From the NCBI GenBank assembly GCA_030035585.1, contig CM057472.1:90765601-90829600 (forward strand): 64,000 nucleotides of DNA, in the 5' to 3' direction. Under the pieces are notes generated by a model that ran no database searches, was not told the origin of the DNA, and worked only from the letters and a program-made list of their open reading frames with translations. This DNA is from Dugong dugon (Eukaryota; Chordata; Mammalia; Sirenia; Dugongidae). The position numbers and the translations under genes are program-made. This document shows positions 52,787-64,000 of this stretch, one piece after another (position 1 is the first letter of the stretch; every line of letters begins with the position of its first letter).

Positions 52787-53420
52787 TGTTTACATATGTG
52801 AGTCTCTGCTTTCATCTTTGACTATAATCAACAAGATAAAATGAAGCAGCATCTCCAAAACTTTGCTTAGTAATGTCTGTAGCTAAATATCCAAGTTCAT
52901 CACTTAGAAGTTCTGTTTTTCACATAACTTCGGGACACAGTTTTGCTAAGCTCTCTGCCACTGAAAAACCAGGATACACCTTCCTCCAGTTTCCAGTAAC
53001 ATGGTACTCACTTCATTTGAGTCCCCACCAGCAGCATCCTCTGAGTCCAGATTTTTACTAACAGTTTATATGCAGTGCCATTTAGGCTTTCTCTGTCATA
53101 CTCCCCCAAATTCTTCCAGCTTCTGCCCAGTGCTTTTTTCCAAAGCCACTCCCATATTTTTAAGTAGTTACATCAGCACTCCATTCTGGTACCAAAATCT
53201 GCATTCATTTTCTATGCTACTTAACAAATACCACCAACTAAGAGGCTTGAAACACACTTTTGCTGTCTCGCAGTTTTTATGGGTCAGGATTTGGGCACGG
53301 CTTAGCTGGTTTCTCTGGAAGGCGATAAGCAGGAGTTTGGCCTGGAGACAAGGATCAAGGGGATCACCTTCAAGTCTGTCCACCATGGATGGTTTATAGA
53401 ATTATATGTGAAACAAACAA
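52787..53420 (-). mobile_element. Ancient interspersed repeat, family not assigned
   Basis: From about 52900 the sequence (AAGTTCTGTTTTTCACATAA, CAGTTTTGCTAAGCTCTCTG, CCAGTAACATGGTACTCACT, TGCTACTTAACAAATACCAC) has the look of a widespread mammalian repeat in antisense. I cannot name it and the boundaries are vague. The 132-codon frame at 53001-53399 lies in it and has no known domain. Confidence 0.4.
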
Positions 53421-53509
53421 ATGAATAAGTGAACAGCATATTAAGGCAAAAAAAAAAAAAAAAGACAAAATATAGTTGAATATTTATCTCACCCTGGATG
53501 GTGAATAGA

Positions 53510-53732
53510 CCAACAATCGCTATTGAGACAACTTCAACTCATGGCGACCCCTTGTGTATCAGAGTAGAATTGTGCTCCATAGGGTTTTCTTTTAGCCATA
53601 GGGTTTTCAATGGCTTATTTTTTGTAAGTAGATTGCCAGGCCTTTCTTCTGAGGTGCTTCTGGGTGGACTTGAACCTCTAACCTTTCAGTCTGCAGCCTA
53701 GCCTTTTAACATTTGCACCACTTTGGGACTCC
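53510..53732 (-). mobile_element. AfroSINE, long-body variant, with 19-bp tandem step (antisense)
   Basis: TTGAGACAACTTCAACTCAT, GTTTTCAATGGCTTATTTTT, AGATTGCCAGGCCTTTCTTC and TTTGCACCACTTTGGGACTC. CCATAGGGTTTTC occurs at 53577-53589 and again at 53596-53608, a short internal duplication absent from other copies. Confidence 0.88.
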
Positions 53733-53742
53733 ACTTTAAGCA

Positions 53743-53783
53743 TTCCCAAACCCGTTGCTGTCACGTCGATGCTGACTCATAGA
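53743..53783 (-). mobile_element. AfroSINE 3' stub (antisense)
   Basis: Only TTCCCAAACCCGTTGCTGTC and ACGTCGATGCTGACTCATAG are present, a strongly 5'-truncated copy. Confidence 0.85.
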
Positions 53784-53869
53784 GAAAAGAAATAAATATT
53801 ATTATGTCATAATACAAAAACTTCTGACTTTAAAAATGATGAAAGAGTTTTAAGAAAATACGAGACAAG

Positions 53870-54720
53870 TGATTTCAATAAATGTGATTAAAAAAATGTT
53901 GATATCATTAACATATGCAATGCTCACACAGATTGATAAGGAAAGCAGTAGATATGCAATAAGTAAACGGGAAAGAACATGGACCAAATCCGAAAGAGAA
54001 AATACAAATGAATTGCAAATGTGTACAAATGTTTAGTCTCATTAGTCATTTAAAAAATAAAGCAACAATAATTCTTTCAACTATCAGATGAGTAAAATAA
54101 GATACAAAGTGCTCTGTAGTGGTGAAAAATGGCAAGTTGTGCTCTCCCAATGCTGCTGAGTGGAAAATTAGTACAACTGTCATAAAGTAATGAATTAATC
54201 TATTTCAAAAGCCTCAAAATTGTACATGTTGTTTTACCTAGTAATTTCTCTTCTAGTAATCTGTTATAATGAAATAATCAGCCATGCAGACAAAGATTTA
54301 TGCCCAATGATTTTCTCTGAAGCACTGTTCATAATAATAAGCACTGAAAATAACCTAAACAGCCATCAAGAGGGGAAACGTTGAGTAAATTATGGTGTAT
54401 CTATAGTATGGAATATTGTGCAGCCAGTAAGATGATATTTATAATGAATATTTAATAATGTGGTAAAATGCTTAGATTAAAAAAAAAAGCAGGATACAAA
54501 ACTGCTTTTAATGTGAAAGTAACATGTAAAATAATTTACTATTAGAAGGAAATGCATAAAGATATTAACAGTGGTTTTCTTTGAGTTTTGGAATTACCTC
54601 CATCACACAATTGGCTTCAAAAAAGAGGTAATTGCCTTATTTTAGAGTCTTTACAAAGTTTCTAATATTATAGGAAGCCCCTTCCCTTCTCTCCTTTTAT
54701 TTTTTTTCTTATTCTTTACA
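53870..54720 (+). mobile_element. Old L1 3' region
   Basis: AATACAAATGAATTGCAAAT, GTTTAGTCTCATTAGTCATT, GAGTAAATTATGGTGTATCT, GTATGGAATATTGTGCAGCC, AAAAGCAGGATACAAAACTG and GATATTAACAGTGGTTTTCT follow an old L1 (L1M-type) in sense across the end of ORF2 and the 3' UTR. No long frame survives. Confidence 0.88.
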
Positions 54721-54754
54721 AAAACAAAGTAATGTTTGGGAAAGGCACATTAGC

Positions 54755-54897
54755 CTTCCCGTTGCTGTCAAGTTAATTCTGACTCACAGCGACCCTGTAG
54801 GACAGAGAAGAACTGCCCCATAGGGTTTCTAAGGAGCAGCTGGTGGACTCTAACCGATGACCTTTTGGTTAGCAGCCCTAGCTCTTAACCACTGAGC
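54755..54897 (-). mobile_element. AfroSINE (antisense), short form
   Basis: CTTCCCGTTGCTGTCAAGTT, GGACAGAGAAGAACTGCCCC, GGAGCAGCTGGTGGACTCTA and CTCTTAACCACTGAGC. CACATTAGC at 54746-54754 and 54898-54906 is an exact duplication; the last A-box bases are missing. Confidence 0.94.
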
Positions 54898-55198
54898 CAC
54901 ATTAGCTTTAAGTGACCTCAATCAAAGCTAGATTTGAACACTTGTAGAGGTCACTTGACAATCACAAGTTTCAAAATGTTGTACCAGAAACAACTTAGTG
55001 GAAGTGAAGATGATGTATGCCAGGACACTCTTAGATGGCTATGTGACTAATCATTTTACAATAAAATTATTTCCAGAAATATGAGACAGGAAAATTTTTT
55101 TTGTGTTATATATAATATGTGATTTAAATATTCATACCTAATTAAATCAATACATTAAATATTATAGGTCTACATTTGATCATTTGGTTTATGTCCCT

Positions 55199-55402
55199 AA
55201 ACTACCCATTGCCATCGAGTCAATACCAACTCATAGTTACCCTATAGGACAGAGTAGAACTGCCCCATACGGTGGCCAAGGCTGCAATCTTTACGGAAGC
55301 AGGCTGCAACATCTTTCTTCCCTGAAGCGGCTGGTTGGTTTGAACCACTGACCATTCTGTTAGCAGCAGAGCACTTAATCATTGCACCACCAGGGCTCCT
55401 CT
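55199..55402 (-). mobile_element. AfroSINE (antisense)
   Basis: AACTACCCATTGCCATCGAG, GGACAGAGTAGAACTGCCCC, GGAAGCAGGCTGCAACATCT and ATTGCACCACCAGGGCTCCT. GTTTATGTCCCT (55187-55198) and GTTTATATCTCT (55403-55414) are a probable 12-bp duplication with two mismatches. Confidence 0.93.
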
Positions 55403-55437
55403 GTTTATATCTCTAGTAAGTAAATATTTAGCTTAGC

Positions 55438-55484
55438 TTAAAATAATAATAATAGTAATAATGATAATCATAATAATAACAGCT
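55438..55484. repeat. AAT-rich imperfect microsatellite
   Basis: Mixture of AATAAT, AGTAAT and GATAAT units. Confidence 0.9.
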
Positions 55485-56144
55485 TTTATTGATCTCATTG
55501 TGAAAATGGAGAACTGCCTAACATTAAGGGTCGCTTTATTTCTGGCATATACTGCTTTATATTTTGTGCCTTTTTTTGCAATTAGCATGATTGTAAAAGA
55601 GATTAAGAAAGAAATAATGAAGTTCTAGTTTATAATTTGAAAGAGAATTTAAGATTGTAAATACCCTTAGGAGAGGAAAGACATCTTTAATTTCAACTTC
55701 ACTTTAAATTAGGATAAACAGGTCTCAAGTTCTTCTTACCTAGGTGATTTGAAAGTGTGTGTTAAAGGCATAGAAATTCTGGGGATTTTGATGTGGTGGA
55801 GAAAAGAAAGGAGAGGGAAGAAATTGATATAACTTTTTTCTCCTTAACTCTGCTACTCAACACTCAGAATCTTTCTATTTCCTATGCTATGTTTCACAGG
55901 AACTGGAGAGAACTCCTTTCTCCAGAAAGGGTAATATAGCCTTATTGGGCACATTCAGTCCTTGAACTTGGAGATGAAAGTTAGCACTTGGGTTAGATGT
56001 CTGTAGATGAATCTAGCTAAGAACTCATCCTATGAGGTTGCCAATTTCCTTCTAGAAGATTCACATGAAATAATATCTATATGGACTTCTGTTTTGTTTT
56101 CTTTTTTTGGCTGGTGAAGGGAGAAATTTTTTGCACACATGTTT
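55485..56144. other. No recognised features
   Basis: Nothing identified. Confidence 0.4.
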
Positions 56145-56620
56145 GTGTCATGTATTGCCGTGTAACAAACAATCATAAAATACTGATGGCATACAACAAC
56201 AGGCATTTATTTTCATGGGTAAGCTCGGTTTCAGTTGATGTAGGATAGGTCCAGCTAGCCTTGGCTCTAAATTATGGATTGGTTCTAGCTCTGCTCCACA
56301 TGTCTCTCATCCTCCTAGTCAGGGCTTGTTCTTTTTATGGTGATGGTAGAAGTGTAAGAGGGTAAGCCCAAACATTCAAGTGTGTTTCAGGCTTCTGTGA
56401 TTGTTGTGGCTAAGGCACCATTGGCCAAGCAAGTCACAAGGCAAAGCCTGAAAACAGCAGGTAGGGATGCACTCTTTATCTGTTATGAAGCCTGTGCCTG
56501 TTATGAAGCCATCAGTTATTAGATCTCACTTAATTTTCCCCTCGATAGAGTTGGAAGAAACACTTCAGGTCCCTTCAAATCCTTGAGGTGAAAGAGGCGG
56601 GGGGATGTCTCCCCCTGCTC
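56145..56620 (-). mobile_element. Ancient interspersed repeat, family not assigned
   Basis: TATTGCCGTGTAACAAACAA, ACAACAGGCATTTATTTTCA and CAAGTCACAAGGCAAAGCCT have the pattern of a common old mammalian antisense repeat (GTAACAAATTACC ... AAACAACAACATTTATTATC). I cannot name the family. It shares the style of the end of the 52787-53420 relic. Confidence 0.45.
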
Positions 56621-56929
56621 CAGACTTAGGGCGAATTCTCTACAATTCAAACATAAATTTTCTTCCAGTAAGATGACTGTCCTTCTTTACCTTAGCTCCT
56701 ATGCATTACTCTCCAACCAAAGACTCTGTCCTTTTATTCTGTCTTTGCATAGTCTCCCTTCTTTTATCCTTGTTAGGGCTCAGAAGGGGTATGCGTATGA
56801 GGCCTGCCCCAGGTAGATGGGTGCACACCACATCCTGTGTTTAAACTTGACATGAGTTGTATTACATGACTGCATGTCTTCTCCTAAGCATGTCAGGTGT
56901 CTTAAACTATCTTATCAAGAACAGAAGAA

Positions 56930-57022
56930 CAGAATCATGTCTCTGTGCATGTTATATCCCTCACAGGACCTAATGCATTGCCTTATACAGATTGAATGTT
57001 TAATACATACTTATTGAATAAC
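56930..57022 (+). mobile_element. L2 3' end fragment
   Basis: AGAATCATGTCTCTGTGCAT, TATATCCCTCACAGGACCTA and GTTTAATACATACTTATTGA match the L2 3' end order. Confidence 0.75.
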
Positions 57023-57498
57023 TTGTAGCTTGTAAGAGTTTGATTAACGGTTAGAGAGACAAGAAGTGAACTACGAAGTGGGATGAACAGAACATGCACT
57101 ACGTGCTTCCTCTTATTAATCTTCACAAACTCAGGTTGTAGGAGTTGACCATATATTAGATCTCAGCATTGTTCAAGCTAAACTTCCACCATCCTCTCCT
57201 CCACATATGTTCTCAGAGGAAAGTTCTGTGGGTGCCTTTAAGAAGCAGCTGCAGATGTGGCCTTTTCATTGTGAGTAGCAGAGAAGACTCATTAGCACTG
57301 GAAAATCTTAGAATTATGCTGGTATTACCCCCTCCCCTCCACCCACCTCTTCCTACTCAACACCTTTACAGGGAAGAACATTTAGATCTAGACTATTATT
57401 GAGTGTATACTTTTTATGTTATGAACACTAAAGTCAGTATCTCATTGACCAGATAATTTTAATCCACTTGTGTATTCTCTGCTTCACTCTATACAAAG
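57023..57498. other. No recognised features
   Basis: Nothing identified. The 77-codon frame at 57169-57402 has no domain. Confidence 0.4.
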
Positions 57499-57993
57499 TG
57501 TCATGGTTTGAACGGCCCCCCAAAAAATGTGTGTATCAATTTCGCTGGGCCATGATTCCCAGAATTGTGTGGTTGTCCTCCATTTTGTGATTGTAATTTT
57601 ATGTTAAAGAGGATTAAGGCGGATTGTAACACCACCCTTACCCAGGTCACATCCCTGATCCAATGTAGATTCCCTAGGGTGTGGCCTGCACCTTTTACCT
57701 TATGAGAGATAAAAGGAAAAGGAAGCAAGCAGAGAGACAGAGGGACCTCATACCACCAAGAAAGCAGTGCCAGGAGCAGAGCGTGTCCTTTGGACCCGGG
57801 GTCCCTGCGCGGAGAAGCTCCTAGTCTGGGGAAACATTGATGAGAAGGCTGACAGAGAGACAAAGCCTTCCCCTGGAGCTGATGCCCTGAATTTGGACTT
57901 TTAGCCTACTTTACTGTGAAGAAATAAATTTCTCTTTGTTAAAGCCATCCACTTGTGGTATTTCTGTTATAGCTACACTAGATAACTAAGGCA
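57499..57993 (+). mobile_element. Solo LTR, ERVL-MaLR-like (sense)
   Basis: Starts TGTCATGGTTTGAACGGCCC and ends ACACTAGATAACTAAGGCA, a sense relative of the four antisense LTRs in this window. The polyadenylation signal AATAAA is at 57923-57928. CAAAG (57494-57498) and CAAAA (57994-57998) are a worn 5-bp duplication. The 495-bp length is normal for this class. The antisense 120-codon frame that crosses it is LTR sequence. No internal retroviral region adjoins it. Confidence 0.92.
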
Positions 57994-58549
57994 CAAAATA
58001 CATAGAAAAAGCTAGAGAAAAATACAAATGCTAGACCATTGTTTTGTACAGATTAGAATTTAATAAGTGTACAAAGAAACAGACTCACAATGGGATGGAC
58101 TAATTAGGAAAACCTTCTCAGAGGCAATTAATCTATTATGTCATTTACTTCAATTCATCCAGGTCCCTGAAGTTATTTTTCTTTGGTTTTCTGCTGAGTT
58201 GCTCTTAGACTGATGATATAATGGAAAGGATCACCCTTTACTAATATTCAAATTTCCCATTATGCTTATTTTCAGAGAACAAAAGTGAGAGAATTCTGTA
58301 AGGAATGGAGTGTTACAACTTGTGTTGGTAAGAAGCCCAGGTATTACAAAGAGTACAACATTTTAGGTATTATCACAGAAATAGAGAAAGATCTTGGGAG
58401 GAGAATCAGAGTTATCCAGAAGGAAATGAAAATCAGAAAAAGAATGGAAGAAGCTTCAAGCAAAAGGCAAATTTTTGAAGACTCACAATGAAAAGAAATG
58501 ACTGTGGTCAGACCAATTTAAAGCTGTGTTTTCCTTTTGAAGTTTTAGA
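57994..58549. other. No recognised features
   Basis: Nothing identified. The 68-codon frame at 58285-58491 is Lys/Glu/Arg-rich and predicted helical by composition, but I recognise no family. Confidence 0.4.
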
Positions 58550-58700
58550 CCAGTGAAGGATCTTAGAGTTCATTTAGTTCAACCCCTTTATTTTACAGAT
58601 AACAAATCCGGCAACCAGAGAGGTTAAGTGATTTGCCTGTGGTCACACACCAGTATGGAGCAGAACCATAACTGCATTTCAGGTGGTTTGACCACATCTC
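58550..58700 (-). mobile_element. Ancient MIR-like SINE fragment
   Basis: AGAGTTCATTTAGTTCAACC, CCTTTATTTTACAGATAACA, GAGAGGTTAAGTGATTTGCC and TGTGGTCACACACCAGTATG. Same class as 5625-5800. Confidence 0.7.
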
Positions 58701-59271
58701 ACTGCTGCCTCCAGTTAGTGTCATTTTGGGGAGGAGACATCCATGGTCTTTAGCAACGTGGGCCAGTAGGGAAGAGGACAGATGCAGAAGGCAAAAGCAG
58801 AACTAAAAACACTAACCTGATGGACAGGTTATAACTTGCAAGAGATAATGGACAAAACTCCACAGAGAGTGTGGCAAGCTTTGATGTGGTTCTGGCAGAA
58901 AGCAATAGTGGGGATTTTCTAGTGAATAGGGCAATAGGAGAAATGTGGGGGCAAGTATATTAAATGATGGAGTCTTAAGATTTGAGATCATTACTTTGAG
59001 AGCAGGTCACTAGATGTAGATTGAGGCAACAAAAATCTATACTCGGAGAATGGCTCTGCCAAGTGTTAAGTAGCATACCAGAGCCTTGGCAGGCTAAGAT
59101 TAGGGAAGGGCTAACTCCAATTCCAGAATGAAAATTAGAGATTTAGTGGAAAAAACTTCTGAGCCCACATTTTATCAGATAGAGAAAGTTTGAAATTTAG
59201 AGACAAGATGAGTGATCGTGGATCACCTCTGTTACATGGACCATGAATTCAGCAATTTTCCCATGCTAGTT
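58701..59271. other. No recognised features
   Basis: Nothing identified. Confidence 0.4.
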
Positions 59272-59386
59272 TGTTAAGTTCAAATCCACCAGCTGCTCCT
59301 TGCATACCCTATTGGGTAATTCTACTCTGTCTGATAGAGTTGATATGAGTTGGAATTGACTTGACAGCAGTGGGTTTGGTTTTTCA
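59272..59386 (+). mobile_element. AfroSINE, 5'-truncated
   Basis: TTCAAATCCACCAGCTGCTC (B-box region), ACTCTGTCTGATAGAGTTGA and GGAATTGACTTGACAGCAGT, ending in GGGTTTGGTTTTT. The A-box region is missing. Confidence 0.9.
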
Positions 59387-59519
59387 GTCTATAATTGTGG
59401 TTGAGTCAAATATTAGTTTTTCCTCTCATCAGGACTATTTCATGAGAAAGAATGAACAAGCAGATTGAAGACCTCTTGAAATTAGCTGACGGAGACTGTG
59501 GATGATAGGTTGCTGACCT

Positions 59520-59940
59520 TCTAGGCACGTGTGTACTGTACCAGACAGGATGCATTCAGCTGCAAGTAACAGATTGCCTGATTAAAATGGGCTTTTTTTG
59601 TACTTAACAAGAAATATGGAGGTAGGAAGTACCAGGATTGTTTTAATGACTCAGAAATATAATTGTTCAGTTTTGTCACTCTGCCATTCTTAGTATAGTG
59701 AGGATGACTCTTTTCTTAGTTGCACAATGGTGGCTGCACCTCCAAGCATCAATTCTTTATGTGATAGAATTCTAAGCGAGAAGTCTGAGTGGCAAAGCAA
59801 AAAGATCTTTCCCTGCATGCTTCTGTCATCATCAAAGAAAAATATTTCCTGGTGGCACCTCTTGGGGAGTTTTCCTTACATCTCTTTGTCTGGAAGTGGA
59901 TCATGTGACATATCTAGACCAATAACTGACTAAGGCTAAC
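59520..59940. mobile_element. Ancient interspersed repeat, family not assigned
   Basis: GCATTCAGCTGCAAGTAACA, CAGAAATATAATTGTTCAGT, CACAATGGTGGCTGCACCTC and GTGGATCATGTGACATATCT have the spacing of a common old mammalian repeat (AGCTGCAAGTAACAGAAAA ... GGCTGCTGCAGCTCC ... GGGTCACATGGCC). I am not certain of the name. Confidence 0.45.
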
Positions 59941-60759
59941 CAGTAAGTGACTTTAGCCTTAATCGACTTTAACTAACATCCAGTGACTTAGACCATTTGT
60001 GATTCATCTCTTAGGGCTAGACTTATTTTTACTCCATCAAAATGAGTTTTACTGGGTGTGGAATATTGGAAAGAAAGCCAACAGTCAGCCACACTTAGTT
60101 AACTGACATTTCCCTAAGTTTTTGAGTCACACCTGACTACAAATAGTGGCTGGTATACACCAAATTTTTATATTGTTTCACCTAATCACATTTCACATGA
60201 GGAATAAAACCATCACACTCAATTTCTTGTGAGTCCATCCATAAATTCAGAAGTCTCCCCTTTTATTTAATATAGTAATAAAATGGTGAATAAAATATAT
60301 TGGAAAGTTAAAAAACAGAACAAAACACACAGCATATCTTCTTTCTCCAACCCAAGATGAACGTTCAAAAAAGTATATAAGATTGGACAGCATGCAATTT
60401 TCCCTTTTCTGCCTTATATACTTTCTTAATCCTCTCAATATTTTCTGCTGATATGATTTTAACTAAGAATATAGAACATTTTCATTTTCATGGATGAAAA
60501 AGTATATCAGTTATCTTTACATATATGCACGTGTATGCGTGTATATTTGATAACATTTAAATGTTTTATTGCATGATATGTTATATAGATATATCTGGAA
60601 CACTAAATTCATTAATTTTCATTAATTACAATCCATGTTTTTAATGTATCTCACCAATGAATAGTTGAGAATTGTATGACTGGGTTGTACAATTACTATT
60701 TGTGACACAGTCAATGTTACGTATTCACTAAACACTGTAGCTAGACTATACCCCTAAGA
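59941..60759. other. No recognised features
   Basis: AT-rich, nothing identified. Confidence 0.4.
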
Positions 60760-61079
60760 CTCCCTTGCAAATGAGTGAAACCATGTGACTGAATTCTAGC
60801 CAATGAAATGGCTGTGCATGTGAAATACGCCACTTCTAGGTCTGGCCTATAGAAAATTTTCTATTGCTATTCTTCATGCTTTCTTACCTGTTGGCCAAAT
60901 GCAAGATCTAGTAAAACATCGAATGGCAGGAGTTTGGATTCCTAAATAACTACATGGACCACACACTATCCCATTATCCTCTTGTATTGGACAGTGGTAT
61001 GAATGAGAAATAATCTTTGTTGTGGTAAGCCCTGACATGTTTTGGGTTGTTTACAATCACAGTTAGTCTACTTGATTGA
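60760..61079 (+). mobile_element. MaLR/MLT1-like LTR relic
   Basis: ACCATGTGACTGAATTCTAG, CCAATGAAATGGCTGTGCAT, GAAATACGCCACTTCTAGGT and the end AAATAATCTTTGTTGTGGTA ... TTGGGTTGTTTACAATCAC follow the MLT1 order in sense. Confidence 0.7.
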
Positions 61080-63002
61080 ATATATCATCTTTCTGAATGG
61101 CCATAAAGCCTGGGCTGGAAATGTTGTGAAATTACTGGTAATCACAATGTAGATTATTTTAGAGTTCCCATCTCTGTAAATGTTGCAGATGCAGTAAACC
61201 AAATAACCCAATATGTTATCTGCCTGTTTAGGAGACTGCAAATCAATGTGCGGTCATTTTTCTATCTTAGGTCCAATGATCAGGAGCTATAGACATCACA
61301 CTGTTTTGCCTCATAAACTGAAAACATGTTGAATAACATGAGTGATGATATAGAGAAAGATACTTGCTGTAATTTATGAGTGTGAAGCTACTCTTTCTTC
61401 TCTTTTAATATTATTGTACAGATTATCAGTTTGCTTCAATAGTGTTGGTACTCTTTCAATAATTGAAAAGAAGGAAATTGCTATCTACATCTGTATAATT
61501 GATTGTTGGTAAACATAACAAATAAATGCAGATAACTGCAAAGCTTTCTGCATCAAATTCCATTATCTTCACCCTAGGACATGGAGAAGATTTGGGAAGT
61601 TGAACATTCACTATTATGTTTATAGCCAGATTTGACTTTTGTTTGGGAAGGCAAATAATAAAAGTAAAATATTAAAGGAAGACATGCCTAATATAGCTAG
61701 ATGTGACCAGCAGAGACTATAATCTAACCTGTAATGAGGAATCTGGATTTGAGACCCTCATTGACCATTCATGAGCAGTTTGACATAGGGAATACTTGCC
61801 CAATGTCTCTGGTCTCCATTCTATCATTTTGAAAGTGAGATTTTTAAAAGCATTTGAAGAAACCAGAGCTTTCCATGTTTCCTCAGGGTCTAACTCAAGA
61901 AGCTTCCACCGGAGTCCCTCTGCTTTTATGTGTTTACGCATTCAGTTTCAAAAGGAAACAAACAAATTCTTTGACCAAGGAGTTCTATGCCAACAACCAT
62001 TTGGGAGCTGCTTGTCTATGTCATGCTCAACAACTGACATTACTTTTTCCTTGCAGAACAGAACCTTTTTATAGGATTGCCTAACTCTTCCAGAATTTGT
62101 ATTTCATTAGACACAGAGATAATTCTACTAAATCAAGCAAACTCCTAATTTTAGTCAGCTCTGGATCTCAGAAGCAGAGCTGTGTAATGATTAGCAGGAC
62201 AGGTTGTGATAAACTATGGTTGTATGGGAAGCTCCTGCAATGTGTCCAGAATTAGTAGCAGTGTGTCCTTGGATCAATGACAGCTTCATAGTTAAATGCT
62301 TTAGAGAAATTCGTGCCTCTAAGTCCAGGACTTTAGTGTGTTGTTGTCCTGTCCCTGATTATTGGAAGGTCAGTAGGGGGAATGGCGGTGGCCTGGGAAG
62401 GGGCTGGGAGACACTCCAAGGCTTCCTTTCTTCCTTCCTATGTAAGTAAAGGTGTTTTCCTGTGGGTTGTGAGAAGGGTGGTGTTGAGTATTTTATGGTA
62501 CGTTGGTGGCTGATAAATATTTCCTCAAAAAATTATCCTTACCTCTGATAGTGCCCAACAATAGTAATTATGAGTTACACTCTTCAAAGAAATGCATGTT
62601 CTTTTATCTTTTTCTCAATGTCTGGGCAACATGTGTTATGGCTGCCTGAGTCTTTAAGTGGGTAATTTGGAATAGGTTTTCCCTCCATACCCCTTCTTTA
62701 CGCCTTATGTTCAGAATCTATCCAACTGACAGGCTGATGAGGAATGTTTTTTTATGAGACTGGAAGAGTCTGAACAGGCAGAAAAGTCTTTTAGTGTTTT
62801 CATTTGAGCTTTCCCATGTGATAGAGCCCAATCATTAACCAACTCTCTTTTCATTGTTTTATGTTTTAGAGAAGGGAAACTTTTAGAGATGCATTTGAAG
62901 AGATGCCAAATGGGCTTCAGAGAGCTTTACAGTCATATATGAATTGGGGAAAACATTTGCATGACATTAAAATTTTACCATTTACCAGTTGCAGTATTTT
63001 AA
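61080..63002. other. No recognised features
   Basis: Nearly 2 kb without an identifiable repeat or gene. Frames at 61796-62084 and 62216-62449 have no domains. Confidence 0.4.
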
Positions 63003-63231
63003 CATGTTATCAGGAGGAACCAGTCCCTGGAGAAGGACATCATGCTTGGTAAAGTAGAGGGTCAATGAAAAAGAGGAAGACTCACAACTAGATGGATTTA
63101 CCCAGGGCTGCAAAATGGGCTCAAACATAGCAATGATTGTGAGAATGGCACAGGACTGGGCAGTATTTCATTCTGTTGTACTTAGGGTCACTATGAGTCA
63201 GAACGAACTTGATGGCACCTAATAACAACAG
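63003..63231 (+). mobile_element. RTE 3' fragment (sense)
   Basis: ACATGTTATCAGGAGGAACC, GGAGAAGGACATCATGCTTG, GTAAAGTAGAGGGTCAATGA and GATGGCACCTAATAACAACA. It covers only the last 230 bp of the element. Confidence 0.93.
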
Positions 63232-63799
63232 TTACAGAACAGCACATAGCAAAATGGAATGCCTGTTCCTCTTTCTTTTCCCCTTATTATCTCATGAAAC
63301 CATATGAATGGGTCATTATATAAGCATATGTTCTACTTGTGTTAAATAACAAATATACGTTCTGGGAAAGAATTCACCAGATTTGAAAGTTCAGTCTTAA
63401 AATTCCACTTTCCTTAAGCAGTGTCCCTCCCCTTTTCTTCCTCACTCTGCTAAGTTCAGCATGTGTTACACTGTCAAAGATTACACTCTTTTAAATTCCA
63501 AAGAAACATTTGGCCCCCTGTCTAAAGGACAGGATTTTCCAAATTGCCCTTATCAAAGAATTTTGTAAAAACATCATGGTAAATTAGACTGATCAATCTT
63601 GGATACGTTAGATTCTTTGAATAAAACAGCCTTTCAATGCCCCATTCCTTTCAAAATTGCATCACTTGTTGAGCCCAAAGGCTTGCTAAAACCAAAGCAG
63701 ACCATAGGGAATAAAAGGATGTGGTATCTGGGTTACATGCGCATAACAGCTGGGTTCTTTATCCTTAGGAGAGGTGGAACCAACAGTGAAGCTGAGATC
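63232..63799. other. No recognised features
   Basis: Nothing identified. Confidence 0.4.
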
Positions 63800-63940
63800 A
63801 GTTTTAATTATGATGAAGATAATAGTAGTTACAAGATTTTGAGTGTATATTTTGTACCAGGCATCTTCTAGAACTATCTTCTCTAAAACTGAAGAATGAC
63901 CCTACAAGGTAAATACTATGAAGGAAAATGTACGTTGTTC
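63800..63940 (-). mobile_element. MIR fragment (antisense)
   Basis: GATTTTGAGTGTATATTTTG, TACCAGGCATCTTCTAGAAC and TACAAGGTAAATACTATGAA match the start of antisense MIR (TTATTGAGCGCTTACTATG, TGCCAGGCACTGTGCTAAG, ATGAGGTAGGTACTATTA). Confidence 0.65.
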
Positions 63941-64000
63941 TGCATGAGTATATTGGGGGTAAAACTATCCTAAAGTTCTCCTGAGGGAGAAGTATTTAAG

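Noticed and set aside
53001..53399. 132-codon sense frame as a possible protein
   Set aside because: Lies in an old interspersed repeat in antisense and overlaps an antisense frame; no domain recognised.
57501..57863. 120-codon antisense frame as a retroviral or host protein
   Set aside because: It is the reverse strand of a solo LTR, which is non-coding; no retroviral domain is present.
58285..58491. Charged helical peptide as a small gene
   Set aside because: Only 68 codons, no recognised family, no transcription signals; cannot be supported from sequence alone.

Overview
The window reads as non-coding DNA from a placental mammal of the Afrotheria, most likely an elephant or close relative. 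The basis is about two dozen copies of the tRNA-derived AfroSINE (A box like TGGCGCAGTGG, B box like GGTTCGAATCC, then a block reading TATGGGGCAGTTCTACTCTG) and six pieces of an RTE-class LINE whose 3' end reads GATGGCACCTAACAACAAC. Both are hallmarks of paenungulate genomes. I cannot separate elephant from other paenungulates by eye.

I see no host protein-coding exon, functional tRNA or rRNA gene, CpG island or bacterial feature. The short open frames are remnants of the RTE LINE or chance frames in AT-rich and LTR sequence. The window is best described as intergenic or deep intronic DNA.

Layout. 1-9.5 kb: old L1 and MaLR-type LTR relics plus one antisense solo LTR. 10-17.4 kb: the most structured part, with a palindromic MITE, a 5'-truncated antisense RTE copy, two AfroSINEs, and a near full-length sense RTE copy inserted into an older LTR. 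18-27 kb: a second type of MITE, AfroSINEs, an RTE fragment, MIR and L2. 27.5-29.1 kb: a 42-bp minisatellite, a trinucleotide repeat and a solo LTR with a perfect 5-bp target duplication. 29-36.5 kb: mainly MIR, L1 and AfroSINE, including a SINE inserted into a SINE. 37-41.4 kb: nested LTRs (RTE inside LTR inside older LTR), a solo LTR with an internal A-B-A'-B' array, a SINE inserted near an LTR end, and a headless RTE-tailed SINE. 41.5-50 kb: L2, MIR and hAT relics, a tRNA-Gly-headed SINE with an RTE tail, and a hairpin-forming inverted repeat. 50-55.5 kb: a cluster of SINEs and microsatellites, and an older RTE copy carrying three insertions, one of them the palindromic MITE with a clean TA empty site. 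55.5-64 kb: sparse relics and one sense solo LTR.

The elements interact only as mobilisers, targets and passengers. The RTE presumably supplied the machinery for the RTE-tailed SINEs, and the nested insertions give a relative order of events. I found no new gene system. The most interesting items are the palindromic TA-flanked MITE family, the inverted pair of RTE copies sharing a frameshift that a third copy lacks, the tRNA-Gly/RTE chimeric SINE, the A-B-A'-B' LTR, and the unexplained inverted repeat near 49 kb. Family assignments rest on remembered consensus sequences; edges of diverged repeats are approximate.
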